Origin: Bog-473 sp963791455
GTDB lineage: Bacteria > Actinomycetota > Acidimicrobiia > Acidimicrobiales > RAAP-2
Assembly: GCA_963791455.1 (NCBI GenBank)
Contig: CAWBSM010000005.1
Location: 124,001-188,000, forward strand
Direction of reading: 5' to 3'
Length of the DNA: 64,000 bases
This document shows, one piece after another, positions 25,338-34,773 of this stretch; positions within the stretch are counted from its first letter, which is position 1; every line of letters starts with the position of its first letter. The notes below the pieces were generated by a model that saw only the letters and a list, made by a program, of their open reading frames with translations, searched no databases and had not been told where the DNA came from. The position numbers and the translations under genes are program-made.

Positions 25338-28207
25338 ACCGACTCCAGGCGTACGTCGGTCACCAGCTGACGGCTGTCGATCAGCGTCGAGGCCGCGTTG
25401 CCGGGCGCGCTCTTGCCACCCGGCACGTTGAAGTCGATGGCGACGACGCCCCGGGGCACGCCGGCGTCGGACTCGGCGGGGAGGATCAACTCGCCTCGGG
25501 CCGAGCGCACCTTCACGGGGTCGCCGGTCGTGGCACCCAGACGATCGAGATCGTAAGGGTTGGCCCGGGCGACCAGCTCCGGCACCAGCGGCGTCAGCGA
25601 GGGCGATCCGGTCATGGAGCTGCCGGCGTCGTAGAGGCGGCGGACGGCCACCAGGCGCAGGGTGTAGTTGTCCGCCTTGGGGACGTGGGGGGCCTCGGTG
25701 CCGGAGGAACCGGGCCCCGAGAGCAGGGGCGGCGGCGGACCAAGCCGGGAGGCGCGCGCGACGGCGGGGGTGCTGCGGCCGGTGCCGACGCGCGGTGGAG
25801 CACCCTGGCGCTCCACCGACTCGATGCCGGGCAAAGCCATCGGGTCGATCGGCTCCACGGCGCCGTGGTCGGCGTCGCCGCGGAGCGGGACGACGACCCC
25901 GTCGTGGGCGGCGTGCACGTTCAGCATGTCCTGACTCAGCCCGGTGTAGGCCGGCGCGGTCAGCGCCACCTCGTCGGCCAGGTCGCTCACGCTGGCCACG
26001 TCCAGGTCGGCGCCGAGCGCCGCGGCAAGCTCGGTGGCAATCATCCAGTCCGGCCACGAGAACCCCGGCGCCGTGATCTTGGGGCCGAGGCGGCTCACCC
26101 TGCCCTCGAGGTTGGTCGTGGTGCCCGGGCGCTCGTGGGCCACCGCGCAGGGCAGGACGACGTCGGCATAGGCGTCGACCGGCTCGGACGGATGGCCGGT
26201 CACGGCGACGACGAAGTGCCCGGCCGAGAGCGCCTTCACCGCCACGGCGCGGTCGGGGAAGTCGTTCAGCGGGTCGGCGCCCAACAACACGAGGGCGCGC
26301 ACCGGGGGGCCGGCGTCGCGCTCGCCCGCCATGGAGGCCAGGATGTCGGCCGTCGACAGGCCGGCGCCGCTGGGGACCGAGCCCCAGGCCGTGGTGAAGC
26401 GGTCCCGGCCCGCATCGAGGCTGACCCGACCGGGGAGTATCCCCGGCGCCAACCCCATGTCGAGGGCCCCGAACACGTTGCCCCGGCGCAGCGCGGGCAA
26501 GAAGGTCGCCTTGGGCAGCGCCGCAGCGAGGATGCGCAGCGCTGCGGCCGCCACCTCGCCCGACTCGGCGTAGGAGGAGCGGCCGGCCACGATCACGACG
26601 CCCTCGCCATCGGGGTGGTCGTTCAGCAGGCGGCGCGCCGTCTCGAGCGCGCCTGGCGTGAAGGACGCACCTTGGTGGTGGGTGCCGAGTGCGGTCGTGG
26701 CGGCCTCGTCGCCGGTGAGTGCCCTGGCCATCAGCGGGGCGTCGCCGGGGCGGATGCGCAGCGTCGTCGTCGCCAGTGCGCTCAGTGCCGTTGGGAGAGG
26801 CGAGATCTCGACCAACGCGGTGGTGCCTGAGACCACGGCCTCGCGCAGACGGAGGAACAAGACCGGCACCTCCTCGCGCAGATCGCCGGCCAGCGTGACG
26901 AGGACCGGCGCGGCGCAGGCCTCGTCGATGGTCGCCCGGCGCAGCCCCAGCACCACCTCGGCAGGGAGGCCGTCGCCCAGCTGGGCGTCGACCGAGTCGG
27001 TGCCGATGATCCCCTTGGCCAGCTTGGCCCAGGCGTAGGCGGACTCGTTGGTGAGCCGGGCGCCGCCGATGAGGGCCACCGCGCCGGCCCCTCCGGTCTC
27101 CTTGGCGGCGGCGATCCCTGCGGCCGCGGCCGCAAGGGCCTCGCTCCAGCCGACCGCGACCAGCTCGCCCTCCTTGCGCAAGCGCGGCTCGACCAGGCGC
27201 CCGTGCTCGAAACGGCCCGTCTCGCGGGCCTCGCCCAGGAACTGACCGCGGCTCACCCCGAGGCTGACGACCTGGGAGGCGGTGGCGGGCGCCACGTCGA
27301 CGGCCTCGTCGGCCAGCTCGTTCGGCAGCGGGCCGGCCGCGACCTCGTCGCCGTTGACCGACTCGTAGGTGAAGCGGCCCTTGTCGCACAGCCAACCGTG
27401 GTTGACCGGGTCGGAGTCGATGCCGAGGAGCCGGGTGAGGCGGTTCTGCGACGACTGCACCGCGACGCGGCATCCGACCGAACACGCGGTGCACGTCGAC
27501 TCGACTTGATCGAGGTCCCAGGGCCGGGCGGTGAAGCGGTACGGCGTTGCGGTCAGCGCGCCGACGGGACAGATCTGCACCGTGTTGCCGCTGAAGTAGG
27601 AGTCGAAGGGCTCGGTGGGGAAGGTGGCGACCTCGACCCCCTCGCCCCGGCCCGCGAAGTCGATTTGCGCCTGGCCGGCGACCTCGGCGGCGAAACGTGT
27701 GCAGCGCGCGCACTGAATGCATCGCTCACGGTCCAGCAGCACGAGGTCGGAAATGGCGATGGGCTTCTCGAAGTGCCGCTTCTCCTCGATGAAGCGGCTC
27801 TCGCCCGGTCCGTAGGCCAGTGTCTGGTCCTGCAGCGGGCACTCGCCGCCCTTGTCGCAGACGGGGCAGTCCAGCGGGTGGTTGGCGAGGAGAAACTCGA
27901 GCACCCCGTCCTGGGCCTTCTTGACCCGGTCGTTGGCCGTGTCGACCACCATGCCGTCGGTGACCGCCACGAAGCAGGCCGGCGTCAGCGTGGCACCGCG
28001 CGGGCCCTCGACGTCGACCAGGCACATGCGGCACATGCCGACCGGATCCATGCGAGGGTGGTAGCAGAAGCGCGGGATGTAGGTGCCGGCGCGCTCGGCC
28101 GCCGCGATGATCAGCTCGCCCTGCTTCGCCGTGACGGTGCGCCCGTCGAGGCTGAACGTGAGCTCTTGGGTCTCCGCCTCGGTGGTGGCGGCGCTGGCGT
28201 CAGCCAA
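25334..28207 (-). CDS. nuoG: NADH-quinone oxidoreductase subunit G
   Basis: Peripheral-arm subunit with several FeS clusters and a molybdopterin-oxidoreductase-like body that binds no Mo. An in-frame TTG at 28207, inside the nuoF 3' end and about 8 nt after AAGGGGG, is the likely start and gives 957 residues; no better ATG or GTG lies near. N-terminal ferredoxin motif YIPRFCYHPRM...CRMC, His-Cys3 site HPLDCPVCDKGGECPLQD, a ferredoxin pair CIQCARC and CPVG, and CTACSVGC for the extra N7-like cluster are all visible. The stop overlaps nuoH. Confidence 0.94.
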   Translation of the reverse strand: MADASAATTEAETQELTFSLDGRTVTAKQGELIIAAAERAGTYIPRFCYHPRMDPVGMCRMCLVDVEGPRGATLTPACFVAVTDGMVVDTANDRVKKAQDGVLEFLLANHPLDCPVCDKGGECPLQDQTLAYGPGESRFIEEKRHFEKPIAISDLVLLDRERCIQCARCTRFAAEVAGQAQIDFAGRGEGVEVATFPTEPFDSYFSGNTVQICPVGALTATPYRFTARPWDLDQVESTCTACSVGCRVAVQSSQNRLTRLLGIDSDPVNHGWLCDKGRFTYESVNGDEVAAGPLPNELADEAVDVAPATASQVVSLGVSRGQFLGEARETGRFEHGRLVEPRLRKEGELVAVGWSEALAAAAAGIAAAKETGGAGAVALIGGARLTNESAYAWAKLAKGIIGTDSVDAQLGDGLPAEVVLGLRRATIDEACAAPVLVTLAGDLREEVPVLFLRLREAVVSGTTALVEISPLPTALSALATTTLRIRPGDAPLMARALTGDEAATTALGTHHQGASFTPGALETARRLLNDHPDGEGVVIVAGRSSYAESGEVAAAALRILAAALPKATFLPALRRGNVFGALDMGLAPGILPGRVSLDAGRDRFTTAWGSVPSGAGLSTADILASMAGERDAGPPVRALVLLGADPLNDFPDRAVAVKALSAGHFVVAVTGHPSEPVDAYADVVLPCAVAHERPGTTTNLEGRVSRLGPKITAPGFSWPDWMIATELAAALGADLDVASVSDLADEVALTAPAYTGLSQDMLNVHAAHDGVVVPLRGDADHGAVEPIDPMALPGIESVERQGAPPRVGTGRSTPAVARASRLGPPPPLLSGPGSSGTEAPHVPKADNYTLRLVAVRRLYDAGSSMTGSPSLTPLVPELVARANPYDLDRLGATTGDPVKVRSARGELILPAESDAGVPRGVVAIDFNVPGGKSAPGNAASTLIDSRQLVTDVRLESV

Positions 28208-29504
28208 AGGGGCAACCCCCTTCCTTGACGTGCACGAGGAACTCGTCGCGGAACATGCGGATGCCCGACGCGATCGACGACGGGATGGAAGGCCCGAGCA
28301 CGCAGATGGTCGTCTGCTGGGGCGGCCAGGCGACGCCGGGGGAGATGTTGTCGCACAGGTCCATGAGGAGGTCCAGATCTTCCTCCCGCCCGACGCCGTT
28401 CTCAATTCGGAACATGATGCGTTCGAGCCAGCCCGAACCCTCCCGGCAGGGGGTGCACTGGCCGCACGACTCACGGGAGAAGAACTTGGTGATGCGCCAG
28501 GCGGCGCGCACCATGCAGGTGGCCGAGTCCATCGCGACGACCGAACCCGAGCCGAGCATGGAGCCGGCGTCGCCCACCTCGTCCTGGCCGAGCGGCAGGT
28601 CCACCTGGTCCGGAGCGAACCAGGGTGCGGAGACACCGCCGGGAATGAACGCCTTGAGCGTGTTGGAGCCGCGGATTCCCCCGCCGAGCACCGGCGCGTA
28701 GATCAGATCCCGGAAGGTGGTCTTGACCATCTCGAGCTCGTAGGTCCCCGGCTTGCGCACGTGGCCGGCCAGCGCGAAGAGCCGAGTGCCCGTCGAGCGT
28801 CCCCCCCCGAGCGCAGCGAAGGCGGCGCCGCCGTGCTGCACGATCCAGGGGATGTTGGCCATCGTCTCGACGTTGTTGACCACGGTCGGTTCCCCGTAGA
28901 ACCCGATGGCGGCCGGGAAGTAGGGCGGCTTGATGCGGGGAAAGCCACGCTTGCCCTCCAGCGACTCCAGCAGCGCCGTCTCCTCGCCGCAGATATAGGC
29001 ACCGGCGCCCGGGTGGACGACCACGTCGAGGGAGAACCCCGAACCGAAGATGTCGGTCCCGACCGCGCCATGGGCATAGGCCTCGTTGAGCGCCGCCTGC
29101 ATGCGCTCCAGTCCCAGCGCGAACTCGCCCCGCACATAGATGAAGGCCTGACTGACCTGCAGGGCATAGGCCGAAATCAGTACGCCCTCGAGGATCTGGT
29201 GCGGATCGCGCTCAATGAGGAGGTGGTCCTTGAAGGTGGCCGGCTCGGACTCGTCGCCGTTGACCACTAGGTAGGTGATCGGGCTCTTGCGCAACATCGA
29301 CCACTTGCGCCCGGCCGGGAAACCAGCGCCGCCCCGCCCGAGCAGGCTCGCCGCGTCGACCTCTGCCGCGACGGCCTCGGGCGTCATGGTCAGGGCCTTG
29401 CGCAGACCTTCGTAGCCGCCCGTTTCCAGGTAGCGCTCCAGGGTGTAGGAGTCCTCGAAGCCAAGCCGCGAGGTGATGATCTTGGGAGCGTCGGTGATGG
29501 CCAT
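28200..29504 (-). CDS. nuoF: NADH-quinone oxidoreductase subunit F
   Basis: Site of NADH oxidation: binds NADH, FMN and cluster N3. 434 residues from ATG at 29504, overlapping the corrected nuoE stop as TGATG. FMN/NADH motifs GRGGAGFPAGRKW (about 62-74) and ICGEETALLESLEGKRGFPR; the [4Fe-4S] site is CGQCTPCREGSGW with a further Cys about 40 residues later in DLCDNISPG. The stop is 3 bases inside the nuoG start region. Confidence 0.96.
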   Translation of the reverse strand: MAITDAPKIITSRLGFEDSYTLERYLETGGYEGLRKALTMTPEAVAAEVDAASLLGRGGAGFPAGRKWSMLRKSPITYLVVNGDESEPATFKDHLLIERDPHQILEGVLISAYALQVSQAFIYVRGEFALGLERMQAALNEAYAHGAVGTDIFGSGFSLDVVVHPGAGAYICGEETALLESLEGKRGFPRIKPPYFPAAIGFYGEPTVVNNVETMANIPWIVQHGGAAFAALGGGRSTGTRLFALAGHVRKPGTYELEMVKTTFRDLIYAPVLGGGIRGSNTLKAFIPGGVSAPWFAPDQVDLPLGQDEVGDAGSMLGSGSVVAMDSATCMVRAAWRITKFFSRESCGQCTPCREGSGWLERIMFRIENGVGREEDLDLLMDLCDNISPGVAWPPQQTTICVLGPSIPSSIASGIRMFRDEFLVHVKEGGCPFG

Positions 29505-30147
29505 CAGGCCCTCTCCGCGCCGCCGCTCGCGGTCGCGGGCGCAGCGGCGCGGGCTCCGGCGGCGTCGACCTCGGCCGCCCGCTCGGCGACGATGGTGCCC
29601 CGGTCGGCCTGGAGGCCGACGCCGCGCCGCACCCGTACGAGGGTGCCGTGGGGGGGACGGTCTCGGCCAGCGTTCCCGAGCGGAGGTCACCGAGCAACGC
29701 GTCGAAGCTCTCGGGCGTCTGCGGGCCGACGAAGCGGTGGTTGACCTGCACGCACGGTGTCCGGTCGCAGTCGGCCAGACACTCGGCCTCGTGAAGGGTG
29801 AAGACGTCGTCGGGTGTCGTCCCCCCGGCGCGCACGCCGAGCACCGACTCGGCGTGCGCGAGCAGTTCGAGCGCCCCGCCGAGCAGACAGGCGATGTTGG
29901 TGCAGACGGAGACCACGTAGGTCCCGACGGGGTCGGTGTGCAACATGTCGTAGAAGCTGGCGGTACCCCGCACCTCGGCGGCGGTGACGCCGCACAGCTC
30001 GGCGATCTCGGTCATGGCCTCTTCGCGCAGCCAGCCGTCCTGCTCCTGGGCCAGGTGACACAGGGGGATCAGCGCGGAGCGTCGCTGAGGGTAGAGCGCG
30101 ACGAGTTCCTTCGCCCGTTCGCTGATGTCGGGGTTGAGGTGGCTCAC
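29504..30147 (-). CDS. nuoE: NADH-quinone oxidoreductase subunit E, frameshifted in a G/C homopolymer
   Basis: Carries [2Fe-2S] cluster N1a next to NuoF. GTG at 30147 overlaps the nuoD stop. The cluster Cys are in CTNIACLLGG and ECLADCDRT. The intact frame runs to ETVPP, where the sequence has a run of seven C on the coding strand (29650-29656 as G). Read literally, the frame then enters nuoF antisense-like shadow and runs to 29212. Adding one C gives PPHGTLVRVRRGVGLQADRG and a further 29 residues ending in a TGA at 29504-29506 that overlaps the nuoF ATG. The corrected protein is about 214 residues, the family length. A homopolymer error is the probable cause. Confidence 0.9.
29650..29656 (-). 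other. Homopolymer (7 G on plus strand) with probable -1 frameshift in nuoE
   Basis: Seven identical bases where eight are required for the nuoE frame to continue to the TGATG junction with nuoF. The region after the run has clear NuoE-like coding in the neighbouring frame. Confidence 0.8.
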
Positions 30148-31589
30148 CGGTCCACTTCACCCATGACGGGATCGACGGACGAGATCACGGCGACGGCGTC
30201 AGCCATGAGCCCGCCTCGCAGGAGCAGCGGCAGGGCTTGGAGGTTGACGAAGCTCGGCCCCCGGATGTGCATGCGGTAGGGCTTCGAGGTCCCGTCGGAG
30301 ACCAGATAGCAGCCGAGCTCGCCCCGGGGCGACTCGATGGCCGTGTAGACCTCCCCTTCGGGCACCCGGAAGCCCTCGGTGAAGATCTTGAAGTGGTGGA
30401 TGAGCGCCTCCATGCTCTCGTCGATGCGGGCGCGCGGGGGAGGCGTGACCTTGCGGTCCTGCACTCGGTAGTCGCCGGGCGGCATCATCTCGGCGATCTG
30501 GCGGATCATCTTGATCGACTCGCGGATCTCGTTGAGCCGCACCGAGTAGCGGTCGAAGTTGTCGCCGTAGCGGCCGACGATGACGTCGAAGTCGAGCTTG
30601 TCGTAGGCCAGGTACGGCATGGTCCGGCGGAGGTCCCACGGCACGCCGGTCGAGCGCAGGATGGGACCGGTGACCGAGAGTGCAAGCGCCTCCTCGGCCG
30701 AGATGTTGCCCACCGCCTCGGTGCGCTCCCGGAAGATGGGCTGCCCGGTCAGCAGCTCGTCGTACTCGTACGTGCGGGCGAGGATCGTCTCGCAGATGAT
30801 GTCGACATCGTCCTCCCACCCGTCGGGCAGGTCGGCCGCCACCCCACCCGGGCGGATGAAGTTGTGGTTCATGCGCAGCCCGGTCGACTTCTCGAAGAAC
30901 GCGAGGACCATCTCGCGCTCTCGGAACCCGTAGATCATCATCGAGGTGGACCCCAGGTCCATGCCGTTGGTGGCCATCCACATCAGGTGCGACGACACCC
31001 GGTTGAGCTCGGCCATCAGCATGCGGATCCAGACGGCACGGGGGGGTAGTTCCACGCCCAGCAGTGCTTCGGTGGCCAAGGAGAAGACCAGCTCGTTGTG
31101 CAGCGGCGAGAGGTAGTCCATGCGGGTCACGTTGGTGGAGCCCTGGACGTAGGTGAGCTCCTCCCCCGTTTTCTCCATGCCGGTGTGCAGGTAGCCGATG
31201 ATCGGCTTGGTGCGCAGCACCGTCTCGCCGTCCAGCTCGAGCATGAGGCGCAACACCCCGTGAGTGGAGGGGTGCTGGGGCCCCATGTTGATGATCATCG
31301 TCTGGTCGTCGCGGCGCTCGATGTCGATGTCCTGCGGGTCGATGTAGCCGCCCTCGGGTAGGCGCAGGACCGCGCCTACCTCCTGGCGGAGTTCCCCCGC
31401 ACTCGTGGTGCCGCGGGGCGCCAGCTCCTGGGCTCCCTCGGAGGTCTCGGCAACGAAGACCTCCTCCTCGGCCTGCCGGTGTGCCTTTTCGGTGGCCTCG
31501 AGGCCCAGGTCCTCGGAGAAGGACTCCGGCGCGGCGGGGGACCCGCCCGTCGGCTCTCCTTGTTCGCGGTTGTGCTCGTGCTCGCTCAT
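30144..31589 (-). CDS. nuoD: NADH-quinone oxidoreductase subunit D
   Basis: 49-kDa subunit that forms the quinone pocket with NuoB, related to [NiFe]-hydrogenase large subunits. 481 residues; an acidic N-terminal extension of about 90 residues precedes MIINMGPQHPSTHGVLRL. Other signatures: PIIGYLHTGMEKTGEELTY, YLSPLHNELVFSLATEALLG and GELGCYLVSDGTSKPYR. ATG at 31589 overlaps the nuoC stop (ATGA); the stop overlaps nuoE. Confidence 0.96.
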   Translation of the reverse strand: MSEHEHNREQGEPTGGSPAAPESFSEDLGLEATEKAHRQAEEEVFVAETSEGAQELAPRGTTSAGELRQEVGAVLRLPEGGYIDPQDIDIERRDDQTMIINMGPQHPSTHGVLRLMLELDGETVLRTKPIIGYLHTGMEKTGEELTYVQGSTNVTRMDYLSPLHNELVFSLATEALLGVELPPRAVWIRMLMAELNRVSSHLMWMATNGMDLGSTSMMIYGFREREMVLAFFEKSTGLRMNHNFIRPGGVAADLPDGWEDDVDIICETILARTYEYDELLTGQPIFRERTEAVGNISAEEALALSVTGPILRSTGVPWDLRRTMPYLAYDKLDFDVIVGRYGDNFDRYSVRLNEIRESIKMIRQIAEMMPPGDYRVQDRKVTPPPRARIDESMEALIHHFKIFTEGFRVPEGEVYTAIESPRGELGCYLVSDGTSKPYRMHIRGPSFVNLQALPLLLRGGLMADAVAVISSVDPVMGEVDR

Positions 31590-32104
31590 CGCGGTCCGGG
31601 CGCTTCCTTGAACTGCACCGGTACCCGTCCAACGCCGTAGTCCTTGCGCAGGGGGTGGCCCTCCCAGTCCTCGGGCATGAGGATGCGGGTCATGTCTGGG
31701 TGACCGTTGAAGAATATGCCCACCATGTCGTAAGCCTCGCGCTCCATGGCGTCAGTTCCCGGGTAGACGTCGACGAGACTGTCCAGCGAGGGATCGGCCT
31801 CCGGCACCTGCACCCGGACGCGCACGCGCTGGCGCATGGACAACGACAGCAGGTTGACGACGACCTCGAAGCGCTCCGCCGCCACGCCCTCGGGGAGCGA
31901 TCGCCCGGGATGGGTCAGGTAGTCGACTGCGCACAGGTCTGCACACGTCTCGAAGCCGACCTCGCGGAAGGCAGCCACCATTTGCTTGTAGGTGTCGCGG
32001 TGAGGGAAGGCGAGTTGATCGACCAGCCGGTCGGGCAGGCGCGGCACCTCGGGAAGGACGCTCGTGGGCGTCCCCGCCGCGGCGGTCGCGGACGTCTCGC
32101 TCAC
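31586..32104 (-). CDS. nuoC: NADH-quinone oxidoreductase subunit C
   Basis: 30-kDa subunit of the hydrophilic arm, structural, no cofactor. 172 residues from GTG at 32104 overlapping the nuoB stop (GTGA); the longer upstream frame is shadow. Family motifs: YLTHPGR, PSLDSLVDVYPGTDAMEREAYDM and ILMPEDWEGHPLRKDYG near the C-terminus, the last being the most conserved. Separate from nuoD, not fused. Confidence 0.95.
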   Translation of the reverse strand: MSETSATAAAGTPTSVLPEVPRLPDRLVDQLAFPHRDTYKQMVAAFREVGFETCADLCAVDYLTHPGRSLPEGVAAERFEVVVNLLSLSMRQRVRVRVQVPEADPSLDSLVDVYPGTDAMEREAYDMVGIFFNGHPDMTRILMPEDWEGHPLRKDYGVGRVPVQFKEAPGPR

Positions 32105-32661
32105 CGCGGCGTGGCCACTCGCACGGCGTCCGGCACGGTGGGTACCCATCCACCGGTCGCCTGCTCGCCGGCGGGGATGGAGCTGCCGGGACGCCGCGTG
32201 ATCTCGCCGGTGCGGATCTTCTCGTGCAGTGTGAGGATGGCATGGAGCAGCGTCTCGGGCGAGGGCGGGCAGCCCGGCGCGTAGACGTCGACCGGTACGA
32301 TCTGGTCCACTCCCTGCACGATGGCGTAGTTGTTGAACATGCCCCCCGTCGAGGCACAGACGCCCATGGAGATGACCCACTTGGGCTCCATCATCTGGTC
32401 GTAGACCTGGCGCAGGACGGGGGCCATCTTCTGCGAGACGCGCCCGGCCACGATCATGAGGTCGGCCTGGCGTGGCGAGGCCCGGAAGACCTCCATGCCG
32501 AGGCGGCTGATGTCGTAGTCGGCGGCGCCGACCGACATCATCTCGATAGCGCAACAGGCCAGGCCAAACGTGGCCGGCCACACGCTGTTACGTCGGGCCC
32601 ACTTGACCAGGTCCTCGAGGCGACCGGTCAGGAAGTTGTGCTGGAGGTCCTCGATCCCCAT
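32101..32661 (-). CDS. nuoB: NADH-quinone oxidoreductase subunit B
   Basis: Holds cluster N2, which reduces quinone. 186 residues. The adjacent-cysteine motif is FGLACCAIEMM (about 32-42), with further ligands in GVCASTGGMFNNYA and YAPGCPPSPE. The C-terminal tail is about 30 residues longer than the E. coli core. ATG at 32661, 3 nt after the nuoA stop; the stop overlaps nuoC. Confidence 0.97.
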   Translation of the reverse strand: MGIEDLQHNFLTGRLEDLVKWARRNSVWPATFGLACCAIEMMSVGAADYDISRLGMEVFRASPRQADLMIVAGRVSQKMAPVLRQVYDQMMEPKWVISMGVCASTGGMFNNYAIVQGVDQIVPVDVYAPGCPPSPETLLHAILTLHEKIRTGEITRRPGSSIPAGEQATGGWVPTVPDAVRVATPR

Positions 32662-32664
32662 GCC

Positions 32665-33117
32665 TCAGGCCGCCTCACCCGGGGTCGGGCGCTCCGCGCT
32701 GATGCGCGTGATGGTCGACTCCGAGGTGCGGCTCGGCATGCCCGGCTGCAACGTCTTGGGCGGCCCCCAGGTGAGAGCCCCGTTTGAGATGAGATAGAGG
32801 AACGACACGAAGACCACGGCGGCAAAGACGATCACCTCGATGAGGCCGAAGGTCTCGATCTGGTGGAAGACCACCGCCCAGGGGTAGAGGAAGACGATCT
32901 CGATGTCGAAGATGATGAAGATCATGGAGACCAGGTAGAAGCGGACCGGGAAGCGCTGCGGCGGTTCCACGTTGGGCACGATGCCGCACTCGTAGGGAGC
33001 CAGCTTGGCGGAGGACGGCTTCTTCCTCGGCGCGAGCATGGCCGAGGAGAGGAGTGAGAAGACGGTGAAGGCGAAGGCGAGCACGCCCAAGATCAGGATC
33101 GGGAGGTACTGGACCAC
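32665..33117 (-). CDS. nuoA: NADH-quinone oxidoreductase subunit A
   Basis: Three-helix membrane subunit beside the quinone channel. 150 residues; signatures LAPYECGIVPNVEPPQRFPVR and FIIFDIEIVFLYPWAVVF. The start is GTG at 33117; the nearby ATG at about 33137 is in another frame. The tail after about 120 is hydrophilic. First gene of nuoABCDEFGHIJKLMN, divergent from the geranylgeranyl reductase at 33205. The promoter is probably in 33118-33150 (CATGGT at 33132-33137 is a weak -10). Confidence 0.96.
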   Translation of the reverse strand: MVQYLPILILGVLAFAFTVFSLLSSAMLAPRKKPSSAKLAPYECGIVPNVEPPQRFPVRFYLVSMIFIIFDIEIVFLYPWAVVFHQIETFGLIEVIVFAAVVFVSFLYLISNGALTWGPPKTLQPGMPSRTSESTITRISAERPTPGEAA

Positions 33118-33192
33118 GGTGTTCCGTTTCTACCATGCGACCCCTTCGCCAGGCACATCCGCGCCGCTGGTCAGAGCGCCCGGCGGCGGACG

Positions 33193-33198
33193 TACGAT
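33193..33198 (+). promoter_or_regulatory. -10 hexamer (TACGAT), leaderless, geranylgeranyl reductase
   Basis: 6 nt before GTG 33205; no ribosome site is needed. Confidence 0.5.
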
Positions 33199-33204
33199 GC
33201 CACC

Positions 33205-34743
33205 GTGACCGCTCCCGACGAGACGCCGCCGCCTGACGCCCCGAAGAGGGCGGCGAGGGCGGCGAACACCCCGGTCACGGACCAAACGGGCGCGTCGGCG
33301 GCTGGCAACCCGGGGGGGAAGAAGGCTGCGGCCAAGAAGGCCGGGGGGAAGAAGGCTGCGGCCAAGAAGGCCGGGGCCAAGAAGGCCGCGCCGCGGGCCC
33401 CCCGCCGGACCTCAACGGCCGCCCCGAGACGCCGAGGGGCGGCCGAGCACGTGCACGACGTGGTCGTGGTCGGCGCAGGGCCCGCTGGGGCGGCGTGCGG
33501 ATTCTGGCTGGCCGACGCCGGATGGGACGTGGCGATCGTCGAGAAGAAGGAGTTCCCGAGAGAGAAGACCTGCGGCGACGGGCTCACGCCGCGGGCGGTG
33601 CGGCAGCTTGCTGACATGGGCCTCGAAGGCGCCCTGGCGGGCTCGCACCGCTTCACCGGCCTGCGCGCCTACGGCTTCGGCCACTCCATGGAGATGCAAT
33701 GGCCCGAGCACCCGAACTTTCCCGGCTACGGGTACACCATCACGCGCCACGACCTCGACGGCCTCGTGGCCGCCCGCGCCGCCGAGGCCGGCGCGAGGCT
33801 CCTGCAGGGCACCGAGGTCGTGGCGCCGATCGTCGAAGACCCCGCCTCGCCCACGGCGCCGCTGCCGACCCTGGCCGGCGTCAGCGTCAAGGGCAAAGGC
33901 ACCGGCCGCGCCACCCTCGCCACCGTCAACGCCCGCTACGTCGTGGTGGCCGACGGCTCGAACTCCCGCCTCGGGCGAATCCTCGGCGCCACGCGTCGTC
34001 GTGAGCTACCTCTGGGCATGGCCCTGCGCGGCTACTACCGCTCGGAGCGCCACGACGACCCCTTCATTGAGTCACACCTCGACATCCGCGATCCGGAGGG
34101 CAACGTCGTGCCCGGCTATGGCTGGATCTTCCCTATGGGGGACGGCCGGGTGAACGTCGGTGTGGGCCTGCTCTCGACCGAGCAACGCTGGAAGGGCATG
34201 AATACGAGCAGCCTCATGGACACCTTCGTCGGCTACGCACCCGGGTCCTGGGGGCTCAGCCCCGAAACGTGCCTTGGGCCTCCCACCGGCGGGAAGCTGC
34301 CCATGGGTCTCTCGGTCGGGCCCCGAGCAGGCGGCAACGTGCTGATCGCCGGCGACGCCAGTGGGGCGATCAACCCCTTCAACGGCGAGGGGATCGCCTA
34401 CGCCTACGAGACCGGGCGCTTCGCCGCCGCCGCCCTGGGCCGCGCACTGTCCGGAGAAGGCGCGCCGGCGCTCGTCGACTACGAGCGTGAGCTGAATGCT
34501 GCCTACGGGCCCTACTACAAGGTGGCCCGGGCTTTCGTCCATCTGATCTCGCACCCCGAGGCGATGCGCCTCTGCGTCGGCCTCGGCATGCGCTCGGAGC
34601 TGTTGATGAACCAGCTGCTGCGCATCATGGCCAACCTCATGCGACCGGACACCACAGGTCCGGCCGAGCTCGGCTACCGAGCGATGGAGTTGGTGTCTCG
34701 ACTCCTCCCCGACTCCGGCGGCCTCGAGCACACCGCAGCCTGA
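33205..34743 (+). CDS. Geranylgeranyl/menaquinone reductase family flavoprotein with Lys/Ala-rich N-terminal tail
   Basis: FAD-dependent oxidoreductase of the geranylgeranyl reductase group, which includes MenJ, the enzyme that saturates one isoprene unit of menaquinone. 512 residues. After an 80-residue basic tail the Rossmann motif VVVVGAGPAGAACGFWLADAG begins near 85, followed by EKTCGDGLTPRAVRQL, VVADGSNSRLG and LIAGDASGAINPFNGEGI. The tail has two perfect 30-bp repeats encoding GGKKAAAKKA, giving a histone-H1-like composition not expected in this family. GTG at 33205 lies 6 nt after TACGAT, so the transcript is probably leaderless. Position beside nuoA supports a quinone role, which is inference. 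Confidence 0.85.
   Translation: MTAPDETPPPDAPKRAARAANTPVTDQTGASAAGNPGGKKAAAKKAGGKKAAAKKAGAKKAAPRAPRRTSTAAPRRRGAAEHVHDVVVVGAGPAGAACGFWLADAGWDVAIVEKKEFPREKTCGDGLTPRAVRQLADMGLEGALAGSHRFTGLRAYGFGHSMEMQWPEHPNFPGYGYTITRHDLDGLVAARAAEAGARLLQGTEVVAPIVEDPASPTAPLPTLAGVSVKGKGTGRATLATVNARYVVVADGSNSRLGRILGATRRRELPLGMALRGYYRSERHDDPFIESHLDIRDPEGNVVPGYGWIFPMGDGRVNVGVGLLSTEQRWKGMNTSSLMDTFVGYAPGSWGLSPETCLGPPTGGKLPMGLSVGPRAGGNVLIAGDASGAINPFNGEGIAYAYETGRFAAAALGRALSGEGAPALVDYERELNAAYGPYYKVARAFVHLISHPEAMRLCVGLGMRSELLMNQLLRIMANLMRPDTTGPAELGYRAMELVSRLLPDSGGLEHTAA
33313..33372 (+). repeat. Two perfect 30-bp tandem repeats encoding GGKKAAAKKA
   Basis: Unit 1 is 33313-33342 and unit 2 is 33343-33372, in frame with the reductase; a partial third copy (GAKKA) follows. 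Each unit contains aagaag pairs coding for Lys-Lys. Confidence 0.9.
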
Positions 34744-34773
34744 TTGGTGCTTCACCCCGACCCGACGAGGGCA

